Part shown: piece by piece, positions 48,000 to 59,842 of the stretch
Layout: each line of letters begins with the position of its first letter
Position numbering within the stretch: the stretch's first letter is position 1
Source of the DNA: Musa acuminata AAA Group
Lineage: Eukaryota; Streptophyta; Magnoliopsida; Zingiberales; Musaceae
NCBI RefSeq assembly: GCF_036884655.1
Contig: NC_088355.1
Location: 40,911,001-40,975,000 of the forward strand
Direction of reading: 5' to 3'
Length of the DNA stretch: 64,000 nucleotides
The notes under the pieces: model-generated
Told to the model about the DNA's origin: nothing
What the model saw: only the letters and a program-made list of their open reading frames with translations
Database searches by the model: none
Program-made: the position numbers and the translations under genes

Positions 48000-49422
48000 T
48001 TTCTTGTCTTAGGTAGTCTTTCAATGATTCACTCAAGTAACTCCTGAAAGATGAAAGAAAAAGATAAGAATCATGATAATAATGTATATAAACACCCCAA
48101 ATGGCAACCACAACTACAAGCACTTACTTTGGACACAACTTTATTTTCCAGTATAGATCTAGATAAGCATGTTGATTAAGGACTCAGTATCAAGTTAGCT
48201 TCTAAGATTCAACACTAGTGATGCTACATTGGAATAACCTGCATAACAAAAAATACACAACTAACAGATCAGCTACCTTTTCATTTACTCAAGCCAGAAT
48301 GTGCTTCTTGCTAATGCAGTTGTACAACATAAATTTACATATGTCCAAATGTAAAGCATGAAAAATGGCTGTTAATACTTGCCATCTTTTCAAGAATGAA
48401 CTAATTATTAGCACTCATTCAAACACAAAGCTAAGCTGGAGTGTGAAAGATCTCGTATATTTAGTAGGAAGGAGATGAAACAAATTAGGAGCTTCATGTA
48501 GATCAAATGATATCTACAATGATGCTAAAGATACAAAATCTTTTACTCCCTTTAGCATAGTTAACATATCCTTTTTCTCGAAAAAGTGATTTTGCCCATG
48601 AAAACCAAGGACTAGATTTTTCAGAGCCCTAATATCCACAATTCTCCATTGATCGTGACACGAAAGGCAGCTCCTTTATGACTCGAAAAGAACCCTAAGA
48701 TATAGCGGATGGGCATCTATCCTCCAGAGCGAGATTTTGCAGACATCGAATCAGACCCCACAAAAGAAGAAGGGTTTTTCTTAAGAATTACAATCAGCGA
48801 GAAGGGAAGTTCTCTAACGAACAAGCTTTCCACTGCCGAAGACCCGATCCATCGTCGCCATCATGTCCCTACGTAGAATCAAGTATCGGAATAAAAACGA
48901 AAGCGCATTGCAGAGGTCCAAAGGCATACCGAAGAGTGTAAAGTCATCCAACCACTGCTTCGCCAGACACCGCAGGCCTTCAAGATCCCAGCTCCGCAGT
49001 CTTGGGCCGGCAATCCAAATGATCTAGCCACTACTCCGCCTCTACAATTCCTACACCATCAAAGGCACCACCGAAGAGAGCGCAGATTCAACCATTAGAG
49101 AAACACAAGAACGCGTAGAGACCCTCGACAAACGCGACAAGAAACAAAATTTTCATGCGAAGAAGAACTAGTCCACGATTAAGTATCCTCAAAGCAACCA
49201 ATCGACTCAAGGGTTGACAAATTTCCTTAATGTAGTCCCAATATTAAAAGGGGCAAGTTGTAGAGCCATCAAGGAAACGACATCGATCGGCTTTTGTTTG
49301 ACATTTTCTTCTCCTTTGACTTCCTCCAAGGAGGATCAGAAGAGGAATTTGGTATAACAAAAAGAGGCGGAGGAGGGCTAGGCAAGATTGAGATCTTTGG
49401 TTTGCTGTACTCCCCGGAATGA

Positions 49423-49460
<38 letters not shown>

Positions 49461-50584
49461 CGATTCAAGTGTTTGGGGGCGGGTTTGGGCAGAATTGTAA
49501 GAAAGCTACGATTCATGCGAAGTCGACTGTGATTGGCATCCATATTGCTTCGAGATTCGTGCAGATCCGCGCTCCTCGGCCGATCGACGGAGAGATCTTC
49601 GTCCCTTCGGTGCCGCTCGGGAAAGCTTTTTATTGGCAATCTGGATCGTCTGTCAACGCGTTTGACGGACCACGCTTCTTCATTCTTCTCCAATCAACGC
49701 CTGTGCAACGGTGGGTCCCATCCGCATTGTTGCCGAACGGGAGAGCATAAATAATTGCGTGCAGATAGGCAAAAAGAACAAGGCATTACCTTCATTTCGC
49801 GCCTTAAATCGTGCCATGAGTCGTTCCTCGACGAGCGTCGCATCCCATCGCCGTCCTCCTCACACCGCAACCGTGAACGCTGACCGGTGCCAAGCACGAA
49901 ATCCCCACCCCGCCAGAGGTCTCCACGTCACGACTCGTACGAAGACGACCGTAGTTTTGAGTCAATTTTTTTGCTTAATTAATTAATATCGACAATCCAA
50001 TTTTGGGATAAAATAAATATAAAACCACCATCAATTGATTGGACAGCTCGACCGTCACACATTATTTTCTTTAATTCTGTTCATAAGTATTATATTAATT
50101 TTCACATGAATTCATCCTCTTATTACTCACCTTTTCATACAATAAAGATCTTATTCTTTTAATAAAATTAAGAGAATCAAAATAAAAAATTAAATATAAA
50201 AGATTTAGAATGTAATCCGAGGGGATATATGACGTGGAAGACTACACACGCTCCATATGGAGCGGATAGCTACGACTTGCGTATCACATGGGCACTTAAC
50301 GGGTCTAATGGTCCTTATCGGACCCATGTCGCTATAGTGACGGGTTTGACGGGTTCTTCTTCGGCCGTGGATCCGACGGCCACATTTCGCCTTAAGTGGC
50401 ATCGCGGTCAATCCATCAATAGCTTTCGGGGGCAAATGGGAAGAAGCTTCTGTGTCCGTAACAGTAACGATGGGGATAAAGTGTGGAAGACGACGAAGTC
50501 CTCGTCCATGGCTTCTTCCTCTTCCTCTTCTTGCTCTTCCTCGCTCCCGTCTCCGCCATACACCCATCCCTGAGGATAGTGACG
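48000..50584. other. Divergent region between lipase and MACPF genes
   Basis: It contains the 5' side of the lipase gene (minus strand) and the promoter and leader of the MACPF gene. The GC-rich stretch 49250-49920 with a GA microsatellite probably carries the lipase transcription start. The frame at 49244-49693 crosses that repeat and looks like UTR rather than protein. From 49960 to 50200 the DNA is AT-rich, and 50220-50580 is the likely MACPF promoter/leader. No extra gene is supported. Confidence 0.5.
49428..49457. repeat. GA dinucleotide microsatellite
   Basis: About 15 GA units (CT on the lipase strand) in the likely leader of the lipase gene. Such CT tracts are common in plant 5' UTRs. 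Confidence 0.85.
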
Positions 50585-53390
50585 ATGATGATGATGGTGC
50601 CTTCCGGTCGGGCCGAGATGACGCAGGAGGCGGTGGCCGAGAAGGCCGTGGCGGCGATCGGCTGCGGCTACGACCTGTGTTCCGACCTCTGGCTCTCCCA
50701 CGTGAAGCCCGATTCCGAAGGCCGCCGCTTGATCGAGCTCGACCAAAGCCTCGCCCACGACCTCGTTCTGCCGGGAGGAGTCGTGGTTCCCAACGTCCCC
50801 AAGTCCATCGAGTGCGATAGAGGGTCGAGGACGAGGTTCCGGAGCGATGTCGTCTCGTTTCACCAGGTCTTTGATCCGATCGATGGCCCCCTTTTGGTTC
50901 CCGTGCATCTATGACCTGTCTCCACCATCAAAATTTGTTCTTTCCCTACCAGCGATGCTTGTTCCTATGCCTTAATTTATAGCCAGAAATGTTTCTATAA
51001 TCTTTCTCTCAACATTGATCTTTGGGTTGTGATCAGATGGCGGAGCAGTTCAATCAGTGTCTTTCGCTGTCGGGGAAAATACCCTCTGGTACGTTCAACG
51101 CCATGTTTGATTTCAGGGGACGCTGGCAGAAGGACGCATCAGCTACCAAGAGCCTCGCCTTCGATGCTTGGTACGTAACTCTCTACGGTGTCGAGCTTGT
51201 GAGCTCTCGAGTAGTGTTGCTTGACAAAGTTAAGCAAGAAGTTCCATCCTCATGGGATCCTGCTGCATTGGCCGAGTAAGTCCTCTTCAGATAATCCAAA
51301 TAAATCTCAGTGAGAAGCTCCCCTTTTTGAACTCTAATCAAAACTCCTGTAAATTGCTAGTTTCGATCTTCATCTCCAATTCTTGATTTTCCAAAGAGCC
51401 CAGCTAGTTTGACCAACAGCCTTCACGAGACTGCTAGAATTTTCATTTCCTATGCAGGGAAAATTTTGCCTGCACATTCATTAATCATGACATACCACCT
51501 CATGGGGACGTTTGAGGCTTCATTTCTAGTGATACCAATTACAGGGGTTCTGCATTATAAATCAAATCCATATGAAAACAAATGCTTTATAATTTAAAAG
51601 CCACTACAGGCCTTCTCTTTTTTCTTAACATATAGTATAGGTGGTGAAAATTTCATTTTGGAATGCTTAACAATCAGGCCTAAATTCTTCAAACAAAACA
51701 TCAGGCCAACGTGATATATGCAGCATCTGTGTACATATTATCATATATAGGCATGTTGTATAAGCATGCTTTTGTTTCATAGAGGATTGGTTTTGAGAAA
51801 CTTCCAAGAAGTTCTTTCATGTGCACATGTAAATTGGGATTTGTTTTAGAACAACGTTTTTAGGAACATGAACTTTCTGAATATTGATGTCAGCAATTCC
51901 TGATCCTTTAGCAATAACAAAAAAACAACATAATGCCTCGACTTGCAAATATTCTGGATCATTGGTCCAATTGACAACTTTAACCCTTTCATTTTTCTGC
52001 TATTTCTGATTATTTTTCTTCCTTATGTTGCATTTTAAGCTCAAATAGGATCTGTCTACCTTGCTACAAATCCATCTTAATCAATCCATGGATATTAATC
52101 CTTTCCTGGTGATTTGGATGATTGTTCCTTAGATCCTACCCTTCACAACATTCTTCTCATTGGGGATTGACCACAAAGAACCAGCTTTATTATCTGTCTT
52201 GCAATCCTCTCATTATTTCTTTTAGTTGTACAAAAGGAAATGCAACATTTCTTTTTTTTTTATGTTAATGTTCTCCTCACTGAGTAGAATAATCGTTTAG
52301 ATATTGGAAATGCCAGTCTTAGCTTGAATTCTTTTCTTTTACTTTTGACATTATTGCTTGAACCTTTTTTACTCAAATATCCAGATTTATCGAAAAATAT
52401 GGCACTCACATCATTGTTGGATTGAAGATGGGTGGTAAAGATGTAGTCTGCGTTAAACAGCAGCAGGACTCACTTCTTCAGGAAACTGATGTGCAGAATC
52501 TTCTAAAGAAGCTAGCTGATGAGAGATTCTCTGAAACTACAAATGGAGACTTAATCCTGGGAGAAGGCAAATCATCAGAAAATCCGAAGGTAACTATGAG
52601 AACACGAATCTTATACAAAAGTAAAAAGATTATCAAAACCACAATCCTTTGATGGAGAACCATCGAAGGCTTTACCCTTTCTCGACTGTTTGTCCATTTC
52701 ATTATTTTAGTGACTCATGGCATTGCGCTGAAATCACTTCTTGAACTTGTTAAGAGCCTAACTTCGAGGGAGTACTAGAAAATATTAAAACATTTTATGG
52801 AGAATAGATGGCAAAACCCAGTGAGACATGTTAGCAATTAGTGGCATAGTTAACTTTGCGATATACACCTCACAGCCTGCTACAAGCATACAATTTTGTA
52901 AATATATGGTCTGTGCTAATGGAACTTAATTATTTGATTGTATCGTATTGAGCTAATAACATGGAATCATTATAGTTATATTTTTATGTTCTATGCGTTT
53001 TAGGACAAGAAGATTGACAAACAGGAAAACAATGCAGCATTTTTTACATCTGTTCAGTCATCTATTATATCACACTCAAAAAAGGATGTAAGTTTCTTAT
53101 TTAATTGGAAAAGTGTTTCTTTATATGAAATTTTACTTACAATACTTTAACCTCCATGTTCTCTTTACTGCAGGATATAGTAAGCATTGTTGTCAGAAGA
53201 GGAGGAATCAACAATAATCAAAGCCATAACAAATGGCTTGCAACTATTCCACAGTCACCAGATTTGGTAACAATGTCTTTTGTACCTATAACTTCTCTGT
53301 TAAATGGTGTTACAGGAAGTGGGTTCCTAAGTCATGCAGTGAACCTTTACCTCCGATGTAAGTATGCAGATATCTTTCCTACCACTATTC

Positions 53391-53445
<55 letters not shown>

Positions 53446-55807
53446 ACTATGTCAATTAATATTGAGCCCTCTATAAGATCTGTAGTTACCCCATATGCAT
53501 AAAGTCATGCCATATGCAAGTATTATAAGATTGCCGTGTGATACCAAACACATGTTAAGATTCAACTAATTATAAAACCTCTTGCTTTGTTTTTGATCCT
53601 GAGGATAGCGTATTCTAAATGGTTGCCTCATAAGTAATAATCTATTATCTTGAAGGTGTCAGCTAGCTTGGCTGATAAAAACTTTGACAAGTTATCGCAG
53701 GATTTGAATCCTGCCTTCTTCACTTTACCCTTTGAACTAAAAAAAGGAAAAAAACACCTATTACCTTATGTATTTTCAAATAAGAGTCTCTCCTGTGTCT
53801 GGTTGTCTTTGCATATATTTTGCTGTTCCTTCTTCATGAAGATCCTATTCTAATACATTTTGTCTGAAAGCAAATCTTGCACTACTAATATGCATTTTTT
53901 GTTTGATATGTGGGTAGCTTTGAAATGTCTGCCATTTTCTCTATCTTGCATAGTGAAGCTTCTGATTCTGTTCTCATTAATGACTCAGACAAGCCACCAA
54001 TTGAAGAACTTGGACATTTTTTGGAGTTCCAAATACCTCGTCAATGGGCTCCAGCATTTGGTGAGCTCCCTCTTGGTCCACGACTAAAAAAGCAGAGTTT
54101 ACAATCACTCCAGTTCACGCTTTTGGGTCCAAGGCTTTATGTTAACAACATCCAGGTAACCATCAGTGCCTTCCAATACTTTTTTGTTAGTTTCTGAATT
54201 TTTCTGGGTGATTCTAGCAAACCAGCCTAGTCAAAGCCACTTTACGAGATGCAGTATTGCTTCAAGTAGGTTTACTACTGTACTGTCAGTAGTCAGGGAA
54301 CTGAAATAGCAACTTTCTTTTATCTGAATCATTCTAGAGTAGTAGTGTAAAATGCTGATCTCAATTTTTTTGTCAAAAAATATTTGTTTGCCATTGAGAT
54401 GATATCGAATATGTTTCCGAGTTCTTTGCCGATAATTTTGGGGTTATTTGACAACATATACTCTTGCCATAATATGGTCATTTGGGCAGCACAAGTGGCT
54501 GAAAATGCATGCTTGGTCATTGCTGGTTTGTCGATGGATACGTTTAGGTTGCCCGTAACTTGAAAGGTAACCCCAAACTTAAAAGACTTTCCGTCTTGAA
54601 CAATAGGTCTGAGTTGTTTTAGGTTATTCTTTTGATATGTTGACATCAACCACCCAACAACCATGAACTTTTATTAAATATTAATGTTGATTCTCTTGCC
54701 ATGAAATATTTTGAAATCTTTCTTCCGCATTAAATAGTGAGTGACCATGAACCTTCTGTCATGCTTCAGTAAGTAGTATTGGAAAAATAATTTTCTGTTC
54801 AACCGATGGATTATTTGATGATGAAGTCTCTCTTCTCCTTGATAAATAGTGATCATGAACCTTGTGTTATTCTTCAGTAAGTAGAATTAGAAAAACAATC
54901 CCCCTTTTAGCCGACGGATTATATGATGATGACATTGAACATGTCAAGGAGGTGGCTGATCAGCATGTTTATTTTGAAACTTTGCGCATCAATTTTGTCC
55001 ATTGTCCTTATGGTTTTCATATATCCCCGTGTTTTTCTATAATTTTCTACTTATTCTTCTCTTTTTTTTTTTTTGGTGTCGTTTCGATATTTCTATTTAA
55101 CATATCTAATGATACAGGTTGATTCAGGGAACCGTCCGGTGACAGGGATTCGGCTGTACTTGGAAGGCAAGCGGAACGACCGCTTAGCGGTTCACCTCCA
55201 ACACCTCTCTTCGCTCCCTAACATGTACCAGCTCTCTGATGCAACTACCTATGCCGATGATGACACCTTGTTCAACGACCGACGGTATTATGAGCCCATC
55301 AAGTGGTCACTGCTCTCTCACGTCTGCACGGCTCCTGTACAATACAATGGAGCCTGCATCGATGACTCTGCCTCCATAGTGACCAAGGCCTGGCTGCAAG
55401 TGAAGGAGATGGGCATGAGGAAGGTGCTGTTTCTTAGGCTCGGTTTCTCCAACGTCACTTCGATGACAATCCGAAGGTCCGAGTGGAACGGACCGGCTGT
55501 GGTGTCACGGAAATCAGGCATCATCTCGACATTGATCACCTCGCGCTTCAGCACAGGTCTCATACCCGAACCGAAGCCGATGGTGGAGGTGAACTCCGCA
55601 ATCTACCCAAAGGGCCCGCCGGTGCCGATCAGGATGCCAAAGATGTCGAGAATTGTCGATACAACAGAGGCTTCGAGGGGGCCAGATGATCTACCAGGGT
55701 ACTGGGTGGTCACCGGGGCTAAGTTGTGCGTCGATGGCGGCAAGATCTTTCTTAGAGTCAAGTATTCATTGCTAGTGGAAATGCCCGAGGATGACTTCTT
55801 GATGTGA
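50585..55807 (+). CDS. MACPF-domain protein, CAD1/NSL1 family (At4g24290-like)
   Basis: Member of the plant membrane-attack-complex/perforin-domain family. CAD1 and NSL1 restrain salicylic-acid-dependent cell death; whether plant members form pores is not settled. Exons: 50585-50866, 51037-51275, 52385-52589, 53004-53087, 53174-53357, 53989-54155, 55118-55807, joining to 616 residues, the usual family length. The N-terminal block (AAIGCGYDLCSDLWL) and the MACPF signature YGTHIIVGLKMGG (about 179-191) are present, as are RRGG, the SFVPITSLLNG block, a YKPPIEELGHFLEFQ block created across the exon 5/6 junction, and the C-terminal GYWVVTGAKL segment. The first in-frame ATG is one of four consecutive ATGs at 50585; no ATG lies in frame before it. 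No signal peptide, as usual for the family. Intron 5 carries a GA microsatellite. Confidence 0.92.
53396..53441. repeat. GA microsatellite in MACPF intron 5
   Basis: An uninterrupted GA run of about 46 bases, starting about 40 bp after the donor of intron 5. Confidence 0.9.
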
Positions 55808-56565
55808 AAACAGCAAATATTTTCTTTCTGGTGTCAGCGTTAAAGAGAGAGAAAGTAATTTGTTGTAGATTCCTTCAATAGTTAGGTCGTTGTTCATTTG
55901 TCGTAGACACTTTTGTGGACAGTATAACAAGAAATAATGTTTTATATTATAAGATAATTATAATTTTAATAACATCTGATGGTAATCTCCTTAATTATAG
56001 CATCTAAGAAATTATCAAAAAGATACATTTTTCTATTGCTATAACTAAACACATTCTAACTCGAACATTTTCATCTCCACCATAAACTTAATAATAGTCC
56101 AACATTTCGATCCATAAAAGTTAAAACATCATTCATTGAACTATCAATTAATTAGAAAATATATCAACTAGTCCAACATACACACGATGATCACACAAAA
56201 AATCATTTAATTCTTAATCCATGAACAATATATTTTTATCCATAAGACTCTAATTTGTGCACAATATAATATTGCTTGTGGGCATAAACATTATAAAATA
56301 TCACACTAACTCTCAACTGACCCCTAATAATATATGCTCCATGCATGACGACTTCTATGCAGTCCATCTTGATTACCCCATTGTTGTCAAAACATGGCTT
56401 TTCGTCGTCAAAATATGTAAAGCCACCTCAAATTGGCAAAAAACAACTATTGCTTCCTTTTATCAATAATATCCATTATATAAATCGATGTCTTTCCAAG
56501 AAATCTTCTACTACTAAACCCATCCAGTCAAGAACTGAACAAAGAGACCACCCCTGCACTCTCTA

Positions 56566-56707
56566 GAAAGAACAGGCATATTTCCGACGCATAACAAGAG
56601 AAACACAAGGAGAAAGAACAGGCATATTTCCGATGCATAACAAGAGATAACAAGAGAAACCCAAGGAGAAAGAACAGGCATATTTCTGATGCATAACAAG
56701 AGATAAT
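56566..56707. repeat. Short tandem repeat, three units of 46-56 bp
   Basis: Units start at 56566, 56612 and 56668, each beginning GAAAGAACAGGCATATTTC. The middle unit has about ten extra bases from an internal duplication of ATAACAAGAG. Confidence 0.85.
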
Positions 56708-56794
56708 GACCCCACTAATAAGATGTAGCAAACACCTTCACATTCCTATAGAAAGTTTTCCCACACCTTCCTGAGCAACTAAACATGACAGAAC

Positions 56795-57123
56795 AATAAA
56801 GCTGAGAAAAAATAGCACACTTACATAAACTTTCAGTATAAACTGTCCACAATTTCCTCAGCTTACTCATTCCTTCCTTCCAAGAACATATCATGTGTCT
56901 CCCAAATGCATCATAAAACCTCAATGCCAGGACATCAGGCAAAACAAAAGCAAAGAACCAATAATAAAGCTGAGAAAAAATAGCACAATATACTTTCAGT
57001 ATAAACTGTCCACAATTTGCTCAGCTTACTCATTCCTTCCTTCCAAGGACACATCATGTGTCTCCCAAATGCATCATAAAACCTCAATGACCGGACATCA
57101 AGAAAAACAAAAGCAAAGAACTA
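56795..57123. repeat. Tandem duplication of about 165 bp
   Basis: Copy 1 (56795-56962) and copy 2 (56963-57123) both start AATAAAGCTGAGAAAAAATA and share the segments TTTCAGTATAAACTGTCCAC and CATGTGTCTCCCAAATGCAT. Differences are few, so the duplication is fairly young. No ORF. Confidence 0.85.
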
Positions 57124-58137
57124 CAGAGCTCTAACCAGTTCAGAAGAGCCGAGTCCATTAGGACAAAACCAGGATTACTTTGTGATATCATCCTATTCTA
57201 TAATATATAAGGCTAAGGATAATAATAACACTAAGCACTACAAGGCATATATAGCTAGACATTCCTTGTTTCCTGGTGAAGTTAATGATATGACTTCTAA
57301 TAACATATTGGGCTGGGTCTTGGGTCAATTTAGGTCCAAACCAATGTTCTTAAGCCAAGCTACAAGCCAACCTGAAACCAAATCATTCTAAACCCGAACA
57401 ACTTGTTTTCAGTTTGTTAAGAGTTATTTACAGTATGCTTTGACTTAATCCTTATTTATTTTGTTGTTCTTTTAATTCATTCTTCCCCATTTTCTCATCT
57501 CACCAACCTAAGGCCTAACCCACTCATGCCTCCCTGACCATCATCCATGTATTTTTTTCAAGCAAGATAATGATAAGTTCATGATGTCCATATTTTTTCA
57601 AGGAAGAAAAAACAAGTGAAAATGCAGAGACCATATGTCCAGTGACTCATATTCTAATAACAGTATAACCTTTCTTATAGAACTCCCAAGAACATAAAAA
57701 ATCAGGAACATAAAAAATGCTCCTTGAATCCAGCAATCAACAATTCGACTCCCCTGCAAGAGCGTGCTTTCCTAGCAACCAGAAGATTTCAGACATAAAA
57801 ATTATCTTGTTGAAATCTCTGGGTCACTACTATATATATATCAAGAGAATTTCCAAATAGATTCCTCACAGCAATTAGACGACCATCACGAAGATCAACA
57901 GATGACGCAAACCAAATCAAACTGCCACTCACCTAAATATCCAATTTATCAAAATTATCCTAACACAGCATGAACTCAGACTGAAAACATTTAGTATCCA
58001 GGAAATTACCGTGACATGTCCTAAAAACAGGTGAAACCACACAGACAAATAACATGCCATCCATGAATTAAATGATGCCATCTCATGTAGATGAAAATAG
58101 CAGCGTCAGAAATGAAACTAAAGATCGCTACTTTGCT

Positions 58138-58545
58138 TTAGAACCTGAGCTTGGTGAAGAACCATCGGTTCTTTCCGGTCTTAAAGCGCTCCTCAAGGCG
58201 AGCCTTCGTCTCCTTGGATGCGGTGACCTTCTTGTCGCGGGACTGGAGCGCATCGAGGGTGACGACGTCCTTGAGATCGACGTCGAGTGTGTAGCGGGTG
58301 GGCATGATGTGGCTATAGTTCACCAGCTTCAGAAACGCCTTCACGCGCGACTTCTTGGCCGTCTTCTTTGCGGAGTCCTTGCGGATCACCTTCTTCGGGT
58401 ACTTGGCGATGCCGGCCACCAGGCAGTGCCCGTAGGGCCGCTCCCGGGTGCCGTCGTCGAAGGCTCGCACGATGACCGCCTTCCGCCCCGCGAATCGCCC
58501 TTGCAGGACGATCACCGCCTTGTTCGGCTTCAGAAACTTCACCAT
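58138..58545 (-). CDS. RPL27: 60S ribosomal protein eL27
   Basis: Structural protein of the large cytosolic ribosomal subunit. The intronless coding region gives 135 residues, the usual plant length. The N-terminus [20 protein letters not shown] is the KOW-like block of eL27, followed by [14 protein letters not shown], a Lys/Arg-rich centre ([16 protein letters not shown]) and the conserved C-terminus [10 protein letters not shown]. The start is the first ATG that gives the family length; the frame stays open further upstream but only through leader sequence. The gene is convergent with the MACPF gene and tandem with the E2 gene. Telo-box and site II motifs upstream fit co-regulation with other ribosomal protein genes. 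Plants usually have two or three such genes. Confidence 0.97.
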   Translation of the reverse strand: MVKFLKPNKAVIVLQGRFAGRKAVIVRAFDDGTRERPYGHCLVAGIAKYPKKVIRKDSAKKTAKKSRVKAFLKLVNYSHIMPTRYTLDVDLKDVVTLDALQSRDKKVTASKETKARLEERFKTGKNRWFFTKLRF

Positions 58546-58573
58546 CTTCCTCTCCTTCCCGTTAGCCGCCGCG

Positions 58574-58587
58574 CCGGATCGATCCGG
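58574..58587. other. 14-bp perfect palindrome in the eL27 leader
   Basis: CCGGATCGATCCGG reads the same on both strands and lies about 30 bp upstream of the eL27 start codon. It could fold into a small hairpin in the 5' UTR. Its function, if any, is unknown. Confidence 0.5.
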
Positions 58588-58622
58588 ATCCTGCACCTCC
58601 TCGCCGCCGCAATGAGGTCCGC

Positions 58623-58630
58623 AAACCCTA
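58623..58630 (-). promoter_or_regulatory. Telo-box of the eL27 gene
   Basis: AAACCCTA (TAGGGTTT on the gene strand), about 80 bp upstream of the start codon. This element is characteristic of plant ribosomal protein promoters. Confidence 0.6.
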
Positions 58631-58693
58631 GTAGAAGAGGGGTTCTTATAGAGAGCGCGATTAAGGTTGGCGCCGCGGAGAATGGTCCGACAT

Positions 58694-58699
58694 TGGGCT
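58694..58699. promoter_or_regulatory. Site II-like TGGGCT upstream of eL27
   Basis: TGGGCT matches the TGGGCY site II element bound by TCP factors, which co-occurs with telo-boxes in ribosomal protein promoters. It is about 65 bp upstream of the telo-box. Confidence 0.45.
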
Positions 58700-59842
58700 A
58701 ACCGGTCTAGGAAATTGGACCGTTGCAATTAGACACGGTCTAGCACTATGGACCGGTTCATAATAGCTTCCTACACAGGGTCAAAATCGTTAATTACTAA
58801 TTTCTTACTAAAGCTAATTATATTAAATGAATAAAACAGTAAGTAGAAATATTTCTCATCAACTAATAATAATGCACCAATTTTCTCGAATATTTATTAT
58901 TATTATTATTATTTTGGGGGTTCCATTGGAGCTATAAAATCATAAATTTGGGTCATCAACAATTATGCTGCATGGGTAGTATGACAAATTTCATTTTCTT
59001 TGTATGAATCATAAATTTTCTTGAAATATATTTGATCAAATAGAAAGAAGATGGGAGGTTTAAAAGATATATGATAATATAAATATTATCCCTCAAGAGG
59101 ACAAATTTATAGGATGCAAAAGCTTGAGAGCAATTTGTGCACCAAACTGAAACATGTCAAACAATTATTAATCACTCGAAAGATTTTAGTAGTTATATGA
59201 CAAATGGAACACAAATTGCCTATCTTTTTACAGGCAAACTTGTTCATTGGCCAGAAACATTTCAGGAATTTTCCCTGTGAATTTTGTGACAGAGTTCAGT
59301 ACATTAAAAACTCATAAATAATTTCAGTAGCATGATCTAAAATCACCAATAAAAGAATGATATTGAATAGGATTTCTGCCGGTTGGTAGTCAAGTTTGTT
59401 TATCTGAGGCACTATTGAATAGTGTTTCTTCCTCTTCACTGTAACATTTTTGGTCCAACATATTCTCTCAACTCACAGATCTGCTTTAAGAAAGAGTTCA
59501 GAGCACCAATATGAAAAACACGAATATAGACTATAGAAATCAAAAGAAAAATTAAGGCAAAGTACAGAATCCTACACTACCAATTCAGACCTTCAACATC
59601 AGAAGCTAGAGTATCTAGATATGGTATTTACATGTCAGATAAGCTGGACAATCAAATCATTTATAGTGCCAAATAATCTATTAAGTTTTTAGCAAAAAAA
59701 GGCCTGCGGCCCAATCTAATCTATAAGCTAATATTGTTTGTAAGGTAGACAATTATTAATGTGTAATCTAGCAAAGTTGTAGGGCAGATCAATAGAGAGT
59801 TCGGCTTCATAATTTTAAAATATCGCCTGCTTTTCTGGAAGC
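58700..59842. other. Intergenic region between eL27 and the E2 gene
   Basis: AT-rich. It holds an ATT microsatellite (about 58893-58913), the upstream region of eL27 and the 3' UTR of the E2 gene. No coding frame or RNA gene seen. Confidence 0.6.

Larger units (their letters stand above)
55808..58137. other. Convergent intergenic region, MACPF and eL27 genes
   Basis: It contains the MACPF 3' UTR (first about 150 bp), AT-rich DNA, two short tandem-repeat families (56566-56707 and 56795-57123) and the 3' UTR of the eL27 gene at the right end. The minus-strand frames near 56514-56731 are a by-product of the tandem repeat. No gene recognised. Confidence 0.6.

Noticed and set aside
49244..49693. 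149-codon minus-strand frame near the GA microsatellite
   Set aside because: It reads through the microsatellite as a Ser-Leu run and lies where the lipase leader is expected. No homology recognised.
56514..56731. Two hydrophobic minus-strand frames with repeated blocks
   Set aside because: The repeated protein blocks simply mirror the 46-56 bp DNA repeat.
58072..58701. 209-codon open frame opposite the eL27 gene
   Set aside because: It is the antisense shadow of a highly conserved ribosomal protein exon; its product resembles nothing known.
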